64,000 bases of DNA from Nesterenkonia sp. E16_10 (lineage in GTDB: Bacteria; Actinomycetota; Actinomycetes; Actinomycetales; Micrococcaceae). The first letter of the stretch is position 1. Each line of letters opens with the position of its first letter. Both the position numbers and the translations under genes were made by a program. The stretch is taken from NCBI RefSeq assembly GCF_017347085.1, contig NZ_JADPSA010000029.1, positions 487,214 through 551,213 of the forward strand. Reading direction: 5' to 3'. Shown here one piece after another: positions 1-9,937 of this stretch. The notes under the pieces are model-generated. The model saw nothing but the letters and a program-made list of their open reading frames with translations, made no database searches and was not told where the DNA came from.

Positions 1-292
1 AGGGGGCGGAGTTCACGGCACCGGGATTCTCGTCGAGGTCGGTGTTGACGGACACGATCTCTCCGGCGACCGGGGCGAAGATGTCGGAGACCGACTTGGT
101 GGATTCCACCTCGCCCACCACGTCACCCGCGGCCACCGTCGCACCGACCTCAGGATGCTCCACATAGACGACCTCACCGAGGGCGTCCTGGGCGAAGTCG
201 GTGATGCCCACGCGCACCACGAGTGAATCCTCGGTGGTGCCGACCCACTCGTGCTCGGCACTGTACTTGAACTCTTCGGGGACGGTGCTCAT
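1..292 (-). CDS. gcvH: Glycine cleavage system H protein (3' part runs off the window)
   Basis: Lipoyl carrier of the glycine cleavage complex, shuttling the aminomethyl group between the P, T and L proteins in the cytoplasm. The 97 visible codons carry the H-protein fold, including EHEWV near the N-terminus and the lipoylation motif ESTKS with the acceptor lysine at residue 66. The ATG at 292 is preceded by GGAG 8 nt upstream. The family is about 125-130 residues, so roughly the last quarter lies outside the window. A strong hairpin (328-368) separates it from the upstream sugar importer, so it probably has its own promoter or belongs to a downstream gcv cluster that is not visible. Confidence 0.93.
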   Translation of the reverse strand, partial: MSTVPEEFKYSAEHEWVGTTEDSLVVRVGITDFAQDALGEVVYVEHPEVGATVAAGDVVGEVESTKSVSDIFAPVAGEIVSVNTDLDENPGAVNSAP

Positions 293-327
293 GGTAGCGC
301 TCCAACTCTTCGGCCTGGTGTTGACTG

Positions 328-368
328 CTCAGCCAGACGAGTGCCCCTCGGGGGCCCGTCTGGCTGAG
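328..368 (-). terminator. Hairpin terminator after the sugar importer operon
   Basis: Perfect 12-bp inverted repeat (CTCAGCCAGACG at 328-339, CGTCTGGCTGAG at 357-368) with a 17-nt GC-rich loop. It lies 88 nt past the stop of the ATPase gene and 36 nt before gcvH. There is no T tract, which is common for actinobacterial terminators, so a role as a 5' UTR structure of gcvH cannot be excluded. Confidence 0.6.
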
Positions 369-455
369 CGTCAGGTCTGTCTGGCAATAACTTAGCACCC
401 CGGGCTCGCCTGTGGGGGTGACCGTGCAGGTCAGCGGGGCAGGAAACGGCCCCGG

Positions 456-1703
456 TCAGGATTGCTTGGAGACGAACCGCTCGGCATCGCGCTTGCGGTC
501 CTCGCGCGCCTCCCGGGTCAGCTCGGCGCCTGCTTCCGCGTCGCGGGTCAGGTTCTCCCCGGTGGCCGGGTCGAAGAGGTGCATTCGGCGGGTGTCGAGC
601 CAGAGCTCGGCGCTGTCCCCGCTGCGGAAGCGCGAGGTGGCGTCGACCTCGACCACGAGCTGGGTGCGCAGCTCATCGGCGTCCATCTCCTCGGCGAGGT
701 TCCGCAGCGTCTCCTGGACCCGCTCGTCGGTCTCATAGGAGACATAGGCGTACTGCTCGTTGCCCATCCACTCGCTGTGGCTGATCTCCGCCGCGAAGGT
801 CGTGCCCTTGGAGAGCTGAACCTCGCTGAGCTGGGACGCATCCTCAAAGAACTCCGGACGAATGCCCGCCAGCACGATCTCCCGGCCCGCGCCGGCCTTG
901 GCCGCGCGATCCGGGATCTCGATCTTGCCCAGTGGGGTGGAGAAGATGTTGCCCTCCACGGTGCCGGGCAGGAAGTTCATCGAGGGTGAGCCGATGAATC
1001 CGGCGACGAAGAGGTTCGCCGGCTGCTCATAGAGCTCACGCGGAGAGGCGATCTGCTGGAGCAGGCCCTTCTTCAGCACTGCCACCCGGTCTCCCAGGGT
1101 CATCGCCTCGGTCTGATCGTGGGTGACGTAGACGCTGGTGGTGTTGAGCTCACGCTGGAGCCTGGCGATCTCGGCACGCATCTGACCGCGCAGCTTGGCA
1201 TCGAGGTTCGAGAGCGGCTCATCGAAGAGGAAGGCATCCGCCTCGCGCACGATGGCCCGGCCCATGGCCACACGCTGCCGCTGACCGCCGGAGAGGTTCG
1301 CCGGCTTGCGGTCCAGGTGTTCGGTGAGCTCAAGCATGGCCGCTGCATGCTGGACCTTCTCATCGATCTCTTCCTTGGTGAACTTCCCCTTGGTCAGCCG
1401 CATCGGGAACGCGATGTTCTCGTAGACGGTCAGGTGCGGGTAGAGCGCGTAGCTCTGGAACACCATGGCGAGGTTGCGTTCGCGCGGCGCCTTCTCGTTC
1501 ACGCGCTCCCCGCCGATGAGCAGGTCACCTTCGGTGATGTCTTCCAGGCCCACGATCATGCGCAGCAGCGTGGACTTTCCGCAGCCGGAGGGGCCCACCA
1601 GGATGATGAACTCGCCGTCTTCGATGTCGATGGAGATGTCATTGACGGCGGGAAAGCCGTCGTCGTATTTCTTGACGAGATTCTGAAGCGTGATGGATGA
1701 CAT
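456..1703 (-). CDS. Sugar ABC importer ATPase, SugC/MsmK/MalK type
   Basis: Nucleotide-binding subunit that powers a carbohydrate importer at the cytoplasmic membrane face. The 415 residues show Walker A GPSGCGKST (37-45), the ABC signature LSGGQRQRVAMGRAI, Walker B ending in DEPLSNLD, and the H-loop in YVTHDQTEA. A C-terminal beta-rich MalK/UgpC-type regulatory (TOBE/OB) region of about 170 residues follows. It is the last gene of a four-gene set: binding protein, two permeases, ATPase. It starts 21 nt after the second permease. The gene order matches mycobacterial lpqY-sugA-sugB-sugC, so trehalose or a related alpha-glucoside is the likely substrate (inference). ATPases of this family can serve several importers. 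Confidence 0.85.
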   Translation of the reverse strand: MSSITLQNLVKKYDDGFPAVNDISIDIEDGEFIILVGPSGCGKSTLLRMIVGLEDITEGDLLIGGERVNEKAPRERNLAMVFQSYALYPHLTVYENIAFPMRLTKGKFTKEEIDEKVQHAAAMLELTEHLDRKPANLSGGQRQRVAMGRAIVREADAFLFDEPLSNLDAKLRGQMRAEIARLQRELNTTSVYVTHDQTEAMTLGDRVAVLKKGLLQQIASPRELYEQPANLFVAGFIGSPSMNFLPGTVEGNIFSTPLGKIEIPDRAAKAGAGREIVLAGIRPEFFEDASQLSEVQLSKGTTFAAEISHSEWMGNEQYAYVSYETDERVQETLRNLAEEMDADELRTQLVVEVDATSRFRSGDSAELWLDTRRMHLFDPATGENLTRDAEAGAELTREAREDRKRDAERFVSKQS

Positions 1704-1724
1704 TTCGGTGGAGTCCTTATCTAC

Positions 1725-2576
1725 TCAGCCCTTGACGGCGCCCTGGGTCAGGCCGGAGACGATCTGGCGCTGGAACAGCAGCACCAGAACGACGACGGGG
1801 ATGGTCACGATGATGGCGGCCGCGGAGATCGCGCCGGTGGGTTCCTCGAACTGCGAGGCGCCGTTGAAGAAGGCCAGTGCGGCCGGAACCGGTCTGGCGG
1901 CTTCGGTGGAGGTCAGGGATATCCCGTAGACGAAGTCGTTCCAGGCGATGAAGAAGGCGATGATGGCCGTGGTGAACACGCCCGGCATGGCCAGCGGCAC
2001 GATGGCCCGGCGGAAGGCCTGCCACTGGGTGGCGCCGTCCACCTGCGCGGCCTGTTCCAGGTCCCAGGGGATCTGCCGGAAGAACGCCGCGAGGGTCCAG
2101 ATCGAAATCGGCAGGGTCAGAGACAGATACGGGATGATCAGGCCGAGCCAGGTGTCGTAGAGCCCGATGTTGCGCCACAGGTTGAACAGCGGGGTGACCA
2201 CGGAGATCACCGGGAAGATCGACACCGCCAGCGCGGTGCCCAGGATGATCTTCTTGCCCGGGAAGTTCAGCCTCGCGATGGCGTAGGCGCACAGCGTGGC
2301 CAGCACCACGGCAATGAACGTGGCGATCAGCGTGATGCCGATCGAGTTGCGGAATGCGGTGAGGAACAGGCCCTGAGCATCCCCGAAGAGGATCATCTCG
2401 TAGTTCTCCCAGGTCGGATTGCCGGGCAGGAACGTGGCACTGCCGAGGTCGGCCTGGGTCTTGAAGCTGGTGGCGAGGATCGCGGCCACCGGGAACAGGG
2501 CGTAGATCAGGACGACGACGGTGAGCACCGTCCATCCGAGGCGCTGCTTGCCGGTGAGCTTGCCGGTGGAGGCCAT
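1725..2576 (-). CDS. Sugar ABC importer permease, SugB/MalG type
   Basis: Second integral membrane subunit of the importer. The 283 residues contain about six hydrophobic segments, with the first at residues 13-37. The cytoplasmic EAA loop EQAAQVDGATQWQAFRRAI docks onto the ATPase. The N-terminal FKTQADL followed by a periplasmic-type loop and WENY is typical of MalG-family permeases. The ATG is only 2 nt after the stop of the first permease, and a strong GGGAGG ribosome site lies inside the end of that gene, indicating coupled translation. Substrate specificity resides in the binding protein and cannot be read from this subunit. Confidence 0.85.
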   Translation of the reverse strand: MASTGKLTGKQRLGWTVLTVVVLIYALFPVAAILATSFKTQADLGSATFLPGNPTWENYEMILFGDAQGLFLTAFRNSIGITLIATFIAVVLATLCAYAIARLNFPGKKIILGTALAVSIFPVISVVTPLFNLWRNIGLYDTWLGLIIPYLSLTLPISIWTLAAFFRQIPWDLEQAAQVDGATQWQAFRRAIVPLAMPGVFTTAIIAFFIAWNDFVYGISLTSTEAARPVPAALAFFNGASQFEEPTGAISAAAIIVTIPVVVLVLLFQRQIVSGLTQGAVKG

Positions 2577-2578
2577 CT

Positions 2579-3589
2579 CTACTTACCTCCCTTTGCATCG
2601 GTCCCGCTGGCGAGATCAACCTTGAAGAACTTGATCGCGATGACGCAGATCAGCAGGACGCAGGCGAAGAGGATGACCGAGACCGCGGAGCCCAGCCCGA
2701 TCTCCAGACGCCCGATGGAGGTCCGATAGGCCAGCAGCGAGAGCACCTCGGTGTTGGCTGCACCATTGGTCATGATGAAGACGTTGTCGAATATTCGGAA
2801 GGCGTCCAGTGCTCGGAAGAGCACCGCGACCATGATGGCGGCCTTCATATTCGGCAGGATCACCCGGGTCATCTGCTGCCGCCAGCTGGCGCCGTCGACC
2901 TTTGAGGCCTCGACCAGTTCGTCGGGGACCTGCGCGAGTCCGGCCAGCAGCAGCAGGGCGATGAATGGGGTGGTCTTCCAGATCTCCGAGGCCATGATCA
3001 CCGTGATCGCGGTCGGGAAGTTGGCGAACCAGTCGAGGTCGCTGTCGATCCCCGGCACCCAGCCGAACCAGCTGTTCACGAAGCCCGAGTTGATGTCGAA
3101 CATGTAGTACCAGGCGAAGGCCGAGACCACGGTGATGATCCCGTAGGGCACCAGAATCGCGGTGCGCAGCGCGCCACGGATCCGCAACAGCGCCTTGTGC
3201 ATCACCAAGGCCAGCCCGAAGCCGAGGACCAGCTCCACGGCCACGGTGACCACCGTGACCAACACCGTGACACCTAGTGCAGACCAGAAGACGTCCCAGT
3301 CAGAGAGGATCGTCTGATAGTTCTGCAGGAATACGAAGGACCGTTCATCCGGGGCCGTCAGCCGAAAGGAGAACAGCGAGTCGTAGACCGCCTGGGCGAT
3401 CGGATACGCGGTGACCGCGAGCATGATGAAGAAGGCCGGCCCGGCGATGAGCCAGCCCAATCGCGCCTCAGACTTAGCCCGGTTCGTGCGTTTCTTGCCG
3501 TTGCCGTTCCTGCGATCGGCGTTCTTGGCGTTCGCCGACGCGGCGGCTTCGCGCTTCTGCCGCCGCGAGGTTTCAGGTGCGGTTGTCAC
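2579..3589 (-). CDS. Sugar ABC importer permease, SugA/MalF type
   Basis: First integral membrane subunit, 336 residues. The open frame continues upstream to 3994, but that part lies out of frame inside the binding-protein gene. I therefore place the start at GTG 3589, which overlaps the binding-protein stop in the classic GTGA arrangement. The first ~45 residues are polar and very basic (rich in Lys, Arg, Asn). Membrane segments begin with LGWLIAGPAFFIMLAVTAY, and the EAA loop VEASKVDGASWRQQM sits in the C-terminal half. The basic N-terminal tail is longer than in typical MalF/SugA proteins and presumably stays cytoplasmic. Confidence 0.83.
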   Translation of the reverse strand: MTTAPETSRRQKREAAASANAKNADRRNGNGKKRTNRAKSEARLGWLIAGPAFFIMLAVTAYPIAQAVYDSLFSFRLTAPDERSFVFLQNYQTILSDWDVFWSALGVTVLVTVVTVAVELVLGFGLALVMHKALLRIRGALRTAILVPYGIITVVSAFAWYYMFDINSGFVNSWFGWVPGIDSDLDWFANFPTAITVIMASEIWKTTPFIALLLLAGLAQVPDELVEASKVDGASWRQQMTRVILPNMKAAIMVAVLFRALDAFRIFDNVFIMTNGAANTEVLSLLAYRTSIGRLEIGLGSAVSVILFACVLLICVIAIKFFKVDLASGTDAKGGK

Positions 3590-4896
3590 AGGAGACGCTC
3601 CCCTCTGAGCACTTCGACGATGAAGGCATCGGTCTGTGTAGGAGTCTGTTCTGCGTCGACCCCGGCAATGGGTGTGAACTGCTGCTGGATCGCGGTGGAG
3701 ATCTCGTTGTAGAAGGGGGTCTGTGGTCGCGGCGCAGCATTCTCGAGCGCCTCCCGGATGGCATCGGCCATCGGGAAGTCGTCCTCGAGCGCCGGATCGT
3801 CGTAGGCGGCCTCTGATGAGGGCGGGTTGCCGTTGGTGATGAAGTACTCGGTCTGGTTCTCCGGGGTCACGATGCACTCGATGGCCTCGAAGGCGAGCTC
3901 CTGGTTCTCGGAGTCCGCGCCCACGGCGAGGTTGATGCCGCCCAGCGGAGGCGCCGAGGCGGTGTCCTCGTCGACCCGGGGGTACTGCGCCCATCCGATG
4001 TCCTCGACAAGCTCGGACTCGACTGCGCCCTCCTCGGCGGCGGCGTTGGTGGCTGCCCAGACGAAGGGCCAGTTGACCATGAAGGATCCCTGATCCCGCT
4101 GGAACAGCAGCATCGACTGGTTCTCATCCATGGAGGCGACACCGGGACCTGCCAGGCCTTCCGAGCCGATCGTCCCGATGATCTCGGCGGCCCGGGACCC
4201 GGGCTCGGTATCCAGGTTGGTCTGCAGATCGGCCGCCGGCGCCTCGGGGTTGGCCAGGATCGACTCGTCCTGGGACTCGACGAGCGCGTTGAGCCAGACG
4301 GTCATGGATTCTGCGCGGATGCCCTGGACCCCGAGGAGCTTGTCCTGCTCGAGCGCGGTCTCGATGACCTGGTCCCAGGTGACGGGCTCCTCCATGTCGA
4401 GGCCGGCCTCCTCGACCACGGACTCGCGGTACCAGAGCAGCTGGGTGTTGGCCCAGAACGGGACGGTGACCAGTTCGTCGTCCCACATCGCCCCGGCGAG
4501 GGCACCCTCGAGGGTGTCTTCGGTGGTGCGTTCTGCGACATCCTCCGGGACCGGGGCCAGGAATCCGGGTTCGGCGAGCTCAGGGATGAACGGCGGGTCC
4601 AGCGACATGATGTCCAAGGATGAGTCGTTGGCCGCGAGACGCCGGGCCAGCTGCTCGCGCTGGGAGGGTGCGTCGGCCGGCAGCAGCGACGTCTGAATCG
4701 TGTAGGCACCCTCAGCCTCCTCGGTGCACAGCTGCGCGAGGGTGGCCTGTCCGCCGTCATCGGGATTGATATACCAGGTGAGGACGGGAACGTCCTCGGT
4801 GTCCGAGCAGCCGCTCAGCAGGATGGCCGCCGCGAGTGCGGTGCCGGCTGCCCGAACCGTCCGTCCCCTGCGCGGGGAGCCTTGGGATTGACCCAT
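3586..4896 (-). CDS. LpqY-like sugar-binding lipoprotein of the ABC importer
   Basis: Extracellular ligand-binding lipoprotein feeding the downstream permeases. From ATG 4896 (ribosome site GAGGTGGAAG) it is 436 residues. It has a basic N-terminus, a hydrophobic core and the lipobox LLSGC with lipidated Cys30. An upstream in-frame ATG at 4938 lacks a ribosome site and would put 14 extra residues before the signal. The segments QREQLARRL, LDIMSLD and NTQLLWYR agree with what I recall of mycobacterial LpqY, the trehalose receptor of LpqY-SugABC, and the gene order agrees as well. Trehalose or a related alpha-glucoside is therefore the best guess. The ligand-pocket residues were not compared. 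Confidence 0.8.
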   Translation of the reverse strand: MGQSQGSPRRGRTVRAAGTALAAAILLSGCSDTEDVPVLTWYINPDDGGQATLAQLCTEEAEGAYTIQTSLLPADAPSQREQLARRLAANDSSLDIMSLDPPFIPELAEPGFLAPVPEDVAERTTEDTLEGALAGAMWDDELVTVPFWANTQLLWYRESVVEEAGLDMEEPVTWDQVIETALEQDKLLGVQGIRAESMTVWLNALVESQDESILANPEAPAADLQTNLDTEPGSRAAEIIGTIGSEGLAGPGVASMDENQSMLLFQRDQGSFMVNWPFVWAATNAAAEEGAVESELVEDIGWAQYPRVDEDTASAPPLGGINLAVGADSENQELAFEAIECIVTPENQTEYFITNGNPPSSEAAYDDPALEDDFPMADAIREALENAAPRPQTPFYNEISTAIQQQFTPIAGVDAEQTPTQTDAFIVEVLRGERLL

Positions 4897-4931
4897 GAAT
4901 CTTCCACCTCTCGTCACCCGGCGCAGTGGCC

Positions 4932-4969
4932 CGATCACTTGATGTGACCTAGGCCACGACGTGTGATCG
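4932..4969. promoter_or_regulatory. Nested palindrome, candidate repressor operator
   Basis: An inner near-palindrome GTGACCTAGGCCAC (4944-4957, one mismatched pair) and outer arms CGATCAC (4932-4938) and GTGATCG (4963-4969) share exactly the same axis, 4950.5. The site abuts the -10 box of the importer operon, where a LacI-, GntR- or ROK-type repressor would block transcription. No regulator gene is adjacent in the window. Confidence 0.4.
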
Positions 4970-4997
4970 AGCCTACACCTCAGCTCCTGTACAGCAA
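4970..4997 (-). promoter_or_regulatory. Candidate promoter of the LpqY-like importer operon
   Basis: On the minus strand a -35-like TTGCTG (4992-4997) is followed after 16 nt by a -10-like TAGGCT (4970-4975). This lies 74 nt before the ATG at 4896. A nested palindrome (4932-4969) starts immediately downstream of the -10 box. Confidence 0.4.
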
Positions 4998-5031
4998 ATA
5001 GACAGGCTCTGAAAAGGGTGAAAAAGGCAGG

Positions 5032-6324
<1,293 letters not shown>

Positions 6325-6388
6325 GGACGTTGGATCCCCTTAAGAACTGTGGTGCTTTTCGGGTCTAGCGTACTCCAGGGCCCTGACA

Positions 6389-6423
6389 CGTTCGGGGACG
6401 TTCCAAAGGAACGTCCCCGAACG
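6389..6423 (-). terminator. Perfect hairpin terminator between clpP2 and clpX
   Basis: A 16-bp perfect inverted repeat, CGTTCGGGGACGTTCC (6389-6404) and its complement (6408-6423), with a 3-nt loop, 26 nt past the clpP2 stop. No T run follows. It would end or attenuate the clpP1P2 transcript before clpX. Confidence 0.7.
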
Positions 6424-6448
6424 GGTCGAGATCTTCAGCTCAAAGGCC

Positions 6449-7117
6449 TCAGAGCGGAAGCTTGCGTGAGGCCAGCACCTCGTCCACCAGGCCATAATCC
6501 TTGGCTCCGGCGGCGGAGAGGAACTTGTCACGGTCGATGTCCTCAGCGATCTCGTCCGGGGACTTCTTGGTGAGATCTCCCAGCACGTCCTCCATCCAGG
6601 TGCGGATGCGGCGCACCTCATCGGCCTGGATCTGCAGGTCCGTTGCGGTGCCGCGGGTGCCGCCGACGGCGGGCTGGTGGATCAGCACGCGTGCATTGGG
6701 CAGCGCCAGGCGCTTGCCGGGGGTGCCTGCGGCCAGAAGCACCGCTGCTGCGGAGGCTGCCTGCCCCAGGCAGACGGTCTGGATATGCGGCCGGACGAAC
6801 TGCATCGTGTCGTAGATGGCGGTCATCGCGGTGAACGAGCCACCCGGGGAGTTGATGTAGAGCGTGATGTCGCGCTCGGAGTCCATCGACTCGAGCACGA
6901 GCAGCTGCGCCATGATGTCATCGGCCGAGGCGTCATCGACCTGGCTGCCCAGGAAGACGATGCGATCCTCGAAGAGCTTCGCATACGGGTCCTGGCGCTT
7001 GAAGCCATAGGGTGTCCGCTCCTCGAAGGAGGGGAGGATGTAGCGCGAGTCCGGCATGCCGGGGCCGCTGGGCTGGGCCGAGGGGAGGCCGTGTGCCGAA
7101 GGATCAAGTGGGTTCAT
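6449..7117 (-). CDS. clpP2: Clp protease proteolytic subunit ClpP2
   Basis: Serine peptidase subunit forming one heptameric ring of the ClpP1P2 tetradecamer in the cytoplasm. In the 222 residues the nucleophile is Ser122 in GQAASAAA and the base is His147 in LIHQPA. The oxyanion segment YINSPGGS and the handle helix are present. The first ~25 residues are a Pro/Ser-rich extension, and translation from Met21 would give the more usual length. I keep the ATG at 7117 because AGGAGC lies upstream of it. It follows clpP1 by 65 nt, and in actinobacteria the two subunits are co-transcribed and function only as a mixed complex. Confidence 0.95.
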   Translation of the reverse strand: MNPLDPSAHGLPSAQPSGPGMPDSRYILPSFEERTPYGFKRQDPYAKLFEDRIVFLGSQVDDASADDIMAQLLVLESMDSERDITLYINSPGGSFTAMTAIYDTMQFVRPHIQTVCLGQAASAAAVLLAAGTPGKRLALPNARVLIHQPAVGGTRGTATDLQIQADEVRRIRTWMEDVLGDLTKKSPDEIAEDIDRDKFLSAAGAKDYGLVDEVLASRKLPL

Positions 7118-7182
7118 GTCAGATGTGCTCCTGTGGTCCTGGTGCGAATCGTGGGCTGAAGGTGATCTGGTCCCGTCAGGGA

Positions 7183-7791
7183 TCAGACTCCCCCGCCTCC
7201 GGAGACGGTGGAAGACCGCTGGGCGATCTTGTCGAAGAAGCCATACTCGAGGCCGTCCTCAGCGGTGAACCACTTGTCACGGGCGTTGTCCCGCAGGATC
7301 GTCTCGAGGCTCTGGCCGGTCTGCTCGGCGGTGAGCTCCGCCATGACCTGCTTCATGTGCTGGATCAGCTGTGCCTGGATCCGGACGTCAGACTCGGTGC
7401 CTCCGATGCCGCCGGAGGGCTGGTGCATCAGGATGCGCGCATGCGGGGTGGCGAAACGCTTGCCCGGAGTGCCCGAGGAGAGCAGGAACTGTCCCATCGA
7501 GGCGGCGAGGCCGGTGGCGACGGTGACGATGTCGTTCGGGATGAACTCCATCGTGTCGTAGATCGCCATGCCCGCGGTGACGGATCCGCCCGGGGAGTTG
7601 ATGTAGAGGTAGATGTCCTTCTCGGTGTCTTCGGCCGAGAGCAGGAGCAGCTGTGAGCAGATGGCGTTGGCGTTGTCGTCGCGGACCTCTGAACCGAGCC
7701 AGATGATCCGTTCTTTGAGCAGACGGTTGTAGATGTAGTCGTCGCGGGACGCGGGATCCACGCTGGACATGCTCGGCAGGCTCTGGGTCAT
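7183..7791 (-). CDS. clpP1: Clp protease proteolytic subunit ClpP1
   Basis: Partner peptidase subunit of the ClpP1P2 complex, 202 residues. The nucleophile is Ser98 (GLAASMGQ) and the general base His123 (LMHQPSGG), with YINSPGGS upstream. The open frame begins at a GTG 15 nt earlier, but a GGAGG ribosome site sits 7-8 nt before the ATG at 7791, which decides the start. It is the first gene of the clpP1-clpP2 unit. Its 155-nt upstream region holds a -10-like TAATGT and a candidate ClgR box, which fits ClgR activation of clpP genes known in other actinobacteria. Confidence 0.95.
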   Translation of the reverse strand: MTQSLPSMSSVDPASRDDYIYNRLLKERIIWLGSEVRDDNANAICSQLLLLSAEDTEKDIYLYINSPGGSVTAGMAIYDTMEFIPNDIVTVATGLAASMGQFLLSSGTPGKRFATPHARILMHQPSGGIGGTESDVRIQAQLIQHMKQVMAELTAEQTGQSLETILRDNARDKWFTAEDGLEYGFFDKIAQRSSTVSGGGGV

Positions 7792-7851
7792 GGACTCATC
7801 CTCCACTGGTGGGTAAATCTGGGGTCGGCACTTGCAGTGCCCTCGGCAAGA

Positions 7852-7857
7852 ACATTA
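7852..7857 (-). promoter_or_regulatory. Candidate -10 box of the clpP1P2 promoter
   Basis: The minus strand reads TAATGT here, 60 nt before the clpP1 ATG. The -35 position (around 7875-7880) is poor (CTCACC), as expected for an activator-dependent promoter. The candidate ClgR box lies just upstream. Confidence 0.35.
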
Positions 7858-7896
7858 CTGGTTCCTCTGCTCCAGGTGAGCCCCTGACCCGGGACT

Positions 7897-7910
7897 GTTC
7901 GCTGTTGGCA
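7897..7910 (-). promoter_or_regulatory. Candidate ClgR binding site upstream of clpP1P2
   Basis: Minus strand TGCCAACAGCGAAC, against the ClgR consensus as I remember it (CGCYNANRGCGWW plus S), differs at one core base (T for C in the left half-site). The right half AGCGAAC fits fully. It sits just upstream of the weak -35 of clpP1, the right place for an activator. Confidence 0.4.
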
Positions 7911-7946
7911 CATGGTTTCTACCGGCAGTGAACGCCTGGACGCACA

Positions 7947-7982
7947 GAAGGGCCCCACTTCTGGTGTGAAGTGGGGCCCTTC
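7947..7982 (-). terminator. Hairpin terminator after tig
   Basis: Perfect 15-bp inverted repeat GAAGGGCCCCACTTC (7947-7961) and its complement (7968-7982) with a 6-nt loop, starting 17 nt past the tig stop. No T tract follows. It separates tig from the clpP1P2 promoter. Confidence 0.75.
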
Positions 7983-7999
7983 CGATGCTGCAGGCTGGA

Positions 8000-9424
8000 T
8001 CAGCCCTGCTTGGTCTCCTCGGAAGCCTCAGACTCGGTGGTCTCAGCTTCGGCGGTCTCAGTGGTCTCAGCTTCAGCAGACTCAGTGGTCTCAGACTCGA
8101 CGCCCTCAGGCTCAGCCTCGTCCTCGTCGCCGGCGGGGGTGACGAAGTCGGTCAGGTCCACGAGGTTGCCCTCGGTGTCCTTGACGACGGCGAGCTCGAG
8201 CACCTTGGCCAGGGCCTTGCGGCGGCGGACCTCGCCCATGATCATGGGGACCTGTCCGGCCTGGTCGAGCATCTGCGCGAACTGGTTCGGCTCCATGCCG
8301 TACTGCGAGGCGGTGGAGACGATGTATTCGATGACTTCGCTCTGCTCGACGCCGATCTCTTCCTTCTGCGCGATCTCGTCGAGGACGAGCTCGTTGCGGA
8401 AGGCTTCTGCGGTCTGCTTGGAGAGCTCCTCGCGGTGCTCCTCGGTGTCGTGATCGTCGCCGACCTCGTGGCCCTGCGATGAGAAGTGCTGCTCGACCTG
8501 CTCGGCGACCACGGACTCGGGCACGGGGACCTCGATGAGCTCCATGAGCTTCTCGAGCACCTTGTCGCGTGCTTCCACGCCCTGTTCCACGACGAGGTTC
8601 TCCTCGGCCTTGGACGTCAGGTCGGCGCGAAGCTCCTCGATGGTGTCGAACTCCGAGGCGAGCTGAGCGAACTCGTCGTCGGCCTCGGGCAGCTCGCGCT
8701 CCTTGACAGCCTGCAGGGTGACCTTGACCGAGGCGGTCTCACCGGAGTGATCGCCGCCGGCCAGGGTGGTCTCGAAGGTGGCGTCCTCGCCGGCGGAAAG
8801 GCCTTCGAGGGCCTCGTCGATGCCCTCGAGCATGGTGCCTGCGCCGACCTGGTAGGAGAGGCCCGACGCGGTGTCGACCTCTTCCTCCCCGACGGTGGCG
8901 ATCAGGTCGATGGTCACGAAGTCGTCGTTGGCGGCGGGGCGCTCGACGTCCTTGAGCGTGCCGAAGCGGGCGCGGAGCTCATCCAGCTGCTCCTGGACCG
9001 CTGCTTCGTCTGCCGAGCGGGACTCGACCTCGATCTCGAGGCCGGAGTACTCCGGCAGCTCGATGACGGGCTTGATGTCCAGCTCGCCGGTGAACTTGAG
9101 CACGCCTTCGTTGGTCTTGACGTCGGGGATCTCTTCGATCTCCACCTCGGGACGGGACAGCGGGGCGAGCTCGGCCTCGGCCAGGCCCTGCTGGTAGAAG
9201 TCGTTGAGACCATCGTTGATGGCCTGCTGCATCACGTACTCGCGTCCGACGCGCTGATCGATGATCGGAGCCGGCACCTTGCCCTTGCGGAAGCCGGGGA
9301 CCTGGACCTGCTCGGCGATGCTCTTGTATGCCGCCTTGATCTTTGGCGCCAGCTCCTCGGAAGTCACCTCAACGGTGAGCTTGACGCGGGTCGGGTTCAG
9401 ATTCTCTACGGTGCTCTTGACCAC
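8000..9424 (-). CDS. tig: Trigger factor, ribosome-bound chaperone and prolyl isomerase
   Basis: Ribosome-associated chaperone that binds nascent chains at the exit tunnel. The 474 residues show the ribosome-docking loop with the signature PGFRKGKVP (around 43-51), a central FKBP-type domain and the alpha-helical C-terminal chaperone domain. The last ~45 residues are an acidic Glu/Thr/Ser tail made of near repeats of AEAETTE, a feature of many high-GC actinobacterial trigger factors. The start is GTG 9424, with AGGAG 8 nt upstream. It precedes clpP1P2-clpX in transcription direction but has its own strong terminator. Confidence 0.97.
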   Translation of the reverse strand: MVKSTVENLNPTRVKLTVEVTSEELAPKIKAAYKSIAEQVQVPGFRKGKVPAPIIDQRVGREYVMQQAINDGLNDFYQQGLAEAELAPLSRPEVEIEEIPDVKTNEGVLKFTGELDIKPVIELPEYSGLEIEVESRSADEAAVQEQLDELRARFGTLKDVERPAANDDFVTIDLIATVGEEEVDTASGLSYQVGAGTMLEGIDEALEGLSAGEDATFETTLAGGDHSGETASVKVTLQAVKERELPEADDEFAQLASEFDTIEELRADLTSKAEENLVVEQGVEARDKVLEKLMELIEVPVPESVVAEQVEQHFSSQGHEVGDDHDTEEHREELSKQTAEAFRNELVLDEIAQKEEIGVEQSEVIEYIVSTASQYGMEPNQFAQMLDQAGQVPMIMGEVRRRKALAKVLELAVVKDTEGNLVDLTDFVTPAGDEDEAEPEGVESETTESAEAETTETAEAETTESEASEETKQG

Positions 9425-9464
9425 GTGTGGGGCTCCTGATCGATGACTGGTGAATCGTCTGCTG

Positions 9465-9538
9465 TCGGGGTGACAGGATTTGAACCTGCGGCCTCACGCT
9501 CCCAAAGCGCGCGCTCTACCAAGCTGAGCTACACCCCG
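9465..9538 (-). tRNA. tRNA-Pro, anticodon TGG
   Basis: The minus strand folds as a standard 74-nt cloverleaf. The acceptor stem is CGGGGTG with CACCCCG, the D arm contains AGCTTGGTAGAGC, the anticodon loop is TTTGGGA (anticodon TGG), and the T arm has GGTTCAAATCC. The discriminator base is A and CCA is not encoded. It lies 40 nt upstream of tig on the same strand. Confidence 0.95.
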
Positions 9539-9741
9539 ATTGACTGTCCGCCCTGCCGTGCGGCCGCGCCGTGATGGATCGGCGGGCCTCCGTGAGGACT
9601 TCAGGCGGACCGGTCCACAGTACCGTGTCCTCCCCCAAGGCGACGAATCCTGCGCCATGCGCCCAGGTGAGCCCTCAGATCAGGCAGTCCGGCGTGACAC
9701 CGGCGATCTGGCCCGGTGAGAGCACGGTCACCCATTCTCAA

Positions 9742-9771
9742 TTGGCGCACCCGCAGACCTGGTGCTAGAGT
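9742..9771 (+). promoter_or_regulatory. Candidate promoter of tRNA-Lys
   Basis: TTGGCG (9742-9747), an 18-nt spacer and TAGAGT (9766-9771) form a sigma70-like promoter about 60 nt before the tRNA. A GC-rich stem (GTTGC and GCAAC arms) lies in the leader at about 9779-9808. The rest of 9540-9741 shows no gene that I can support. Confidence 0.45.
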
Positions 9772-9832
9772 TTTATGTCGTTGCCCTGCTGAGATGCAGA
9801 GCAGCAACAGGCAGTACGGCGCTTGTCACTAA

Positions 9833-9905
9833 GGGCCTCTAGCTCAATTGGTAGAGCATCAGACTCTTAATCTGCAGGTTTCGGGTTCAAGTCCCGAGGG
9901 GCCCA
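9833..9905 (+). tRNA. tRNA-Lys, anticodon CTT
   Basis: 73-nt cloverleaf: acceptor GGGCCTC with GGGGCCC (one U-G pair), D arm AGCTCAATTGGTAGAGC, anticodon loop CTCTTAA (anticodon CTT), T arm CGGGTTCAAGTCCCG, discriminator A, no encoded CCA. It is followed by a strong intrinsic terminator. Confidence 0.96.
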
Positions 9906-9937
9906 CTTTTGAAGGGCAGGCGCTGTGGCCAGAATCA

